Assembly (NCBI GenBank): GCA_902794405.1
Contig: CADBHI010000012.1
Span: 1 to 44,073 of the forward strand
Source of the DNA: an uncultured Prevotellaceae bacterium
GTDB lineage: Bacteria > Bacteroidota > Bacteroidia > Bacteroidales > Bacteroidaceae
Reading direction: 5' to 3'
DNA length: 44,073 nucleotides
Below the pieces are notes generated by a model. That model saw only the letters and a program-made list of their open reading frames with translations. It searched no databases and was not told the DNA's origin. Numbering within the stretch: the stretch's first letter is position 1; every line of letters starts with the position of its first letter. Both the position numbers and the translations under genes were made by a program. Of this stretch, positions 44,013-44,073 are shown piece by piece.

Positions 44013-44073
44013 TTACGGCTCCGGCGTGATCTCCTCCTTGTAGATGCTGTAGTTCTTCAGCGGGTGACGCACC
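44013..44073 (-). CDS. 3' end of a probable HU-like DNA-binding protein
   Basis: Only the last 19 codons are in the window; they read VRHPLKNYSIYKEEITPEP and stop. The gene continues off the right edge. Assignment as HU-like rests on its position just upstream of smalltalk, where HU-family genes are usual, not on the short tail. Confidence 0.4.
   Translation of the reverse strand, partial: VRHPLKNYSIYKEEITPEP

Overview
The window looks like chromosomal DNA from a Bacteroidales bacterium close to Prevotella/Segatella. The evidence is convergent: promoters of the Bacteroidetes form TTTG-N19/20-TANNTTTG recur upstream of genes, and Shine-Dalgarno sites are mostly absent. The gene content also fits: a PPi-dependent phosphofructokinase, a GT3-type glycogen synthase, an OmpP1/FadL protein of Bacteroidetes type, a PaaK/ACT cluster, and a tiny 'smalltalk' gene missing from simple gene finding. 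Almost all of it is core housekeeping DNA; the only clearly accessory stretch is the last ~550 bp.

Layout. 1-173: promoter and leader of what should be an rRNA operon running leftward out of the window. 221-3462 (-): PBP1A, tatA, tatC, overlapping. 3559-11962 (+): pyrB-pyrI, phosphopantetheinyl transferase, a His/Asp-rich COG0523 GTPase, ruvC, a twin-ATPase ABC protein, aspS and an MFS transporter. 12087-15205 (+): two tandem phenylacetate-CoA ligases and a double-ACT protein, closed by a strong terminator. 15206-15601: a gene-free convergent gap with a 22-bp-period palindrome array. 15602-20212 (-): glycogen synthase, phosphoethanolamine transferase-like protein, guanine deaminase. 20350-20772 (+): a small secreted protein. 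20780-24068 (-): an envelope operon of a short secreted protein, an L,D-transpeptidase, an ECF sigma factor, a membrane anti-sigma-like protein and a Spy/LTXXQ-like protein. 24149-26617 (-): mazG, lipocalin-like lipoprotein, RNase Z. 26678-29257 (-): FadL-like porin and a Tyr/Trp-rich secreted protein. 29388-30245 (+): prmA. 30264-32801 (-): PPi-PFK and GH25 lysozyme. 32983-40078 (+): a seven-gene run including an acyltransferase, a golvesin/amidase-like secreted protein, a YgiQ radical SAM protein, a PPM-like phosphatase and an esterase. 40124-43528 (+): HAD phosphatase, a WbuC-cupin/MsrA fusion, a lipoprotein and a ResB/CcsA-type cytochrome c assembly protein. 43533-44073 (-): a transposase remnant, the smalltalk gene and the 3' end of a probable HU-like gene.

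The most interesting pattern is not one gene. At least six places carry short tandem repeats with different unit lengths (7, 8, 9, 14, 17 and 22 bp). Five lie directly upstream of the start codon of the next co-directional gene, and one of these runs through the ruvC stop codon while another is inside the ygiQ tail. Other points worth a second look are the WbuC-MsrA fusion, the L,D-transpeptidase/sigma operon and the PaaK pair. I did not find a defence system, CRISPR array, prophage, biosynthetic cluster or any clearly unprecedented multi-gene system.
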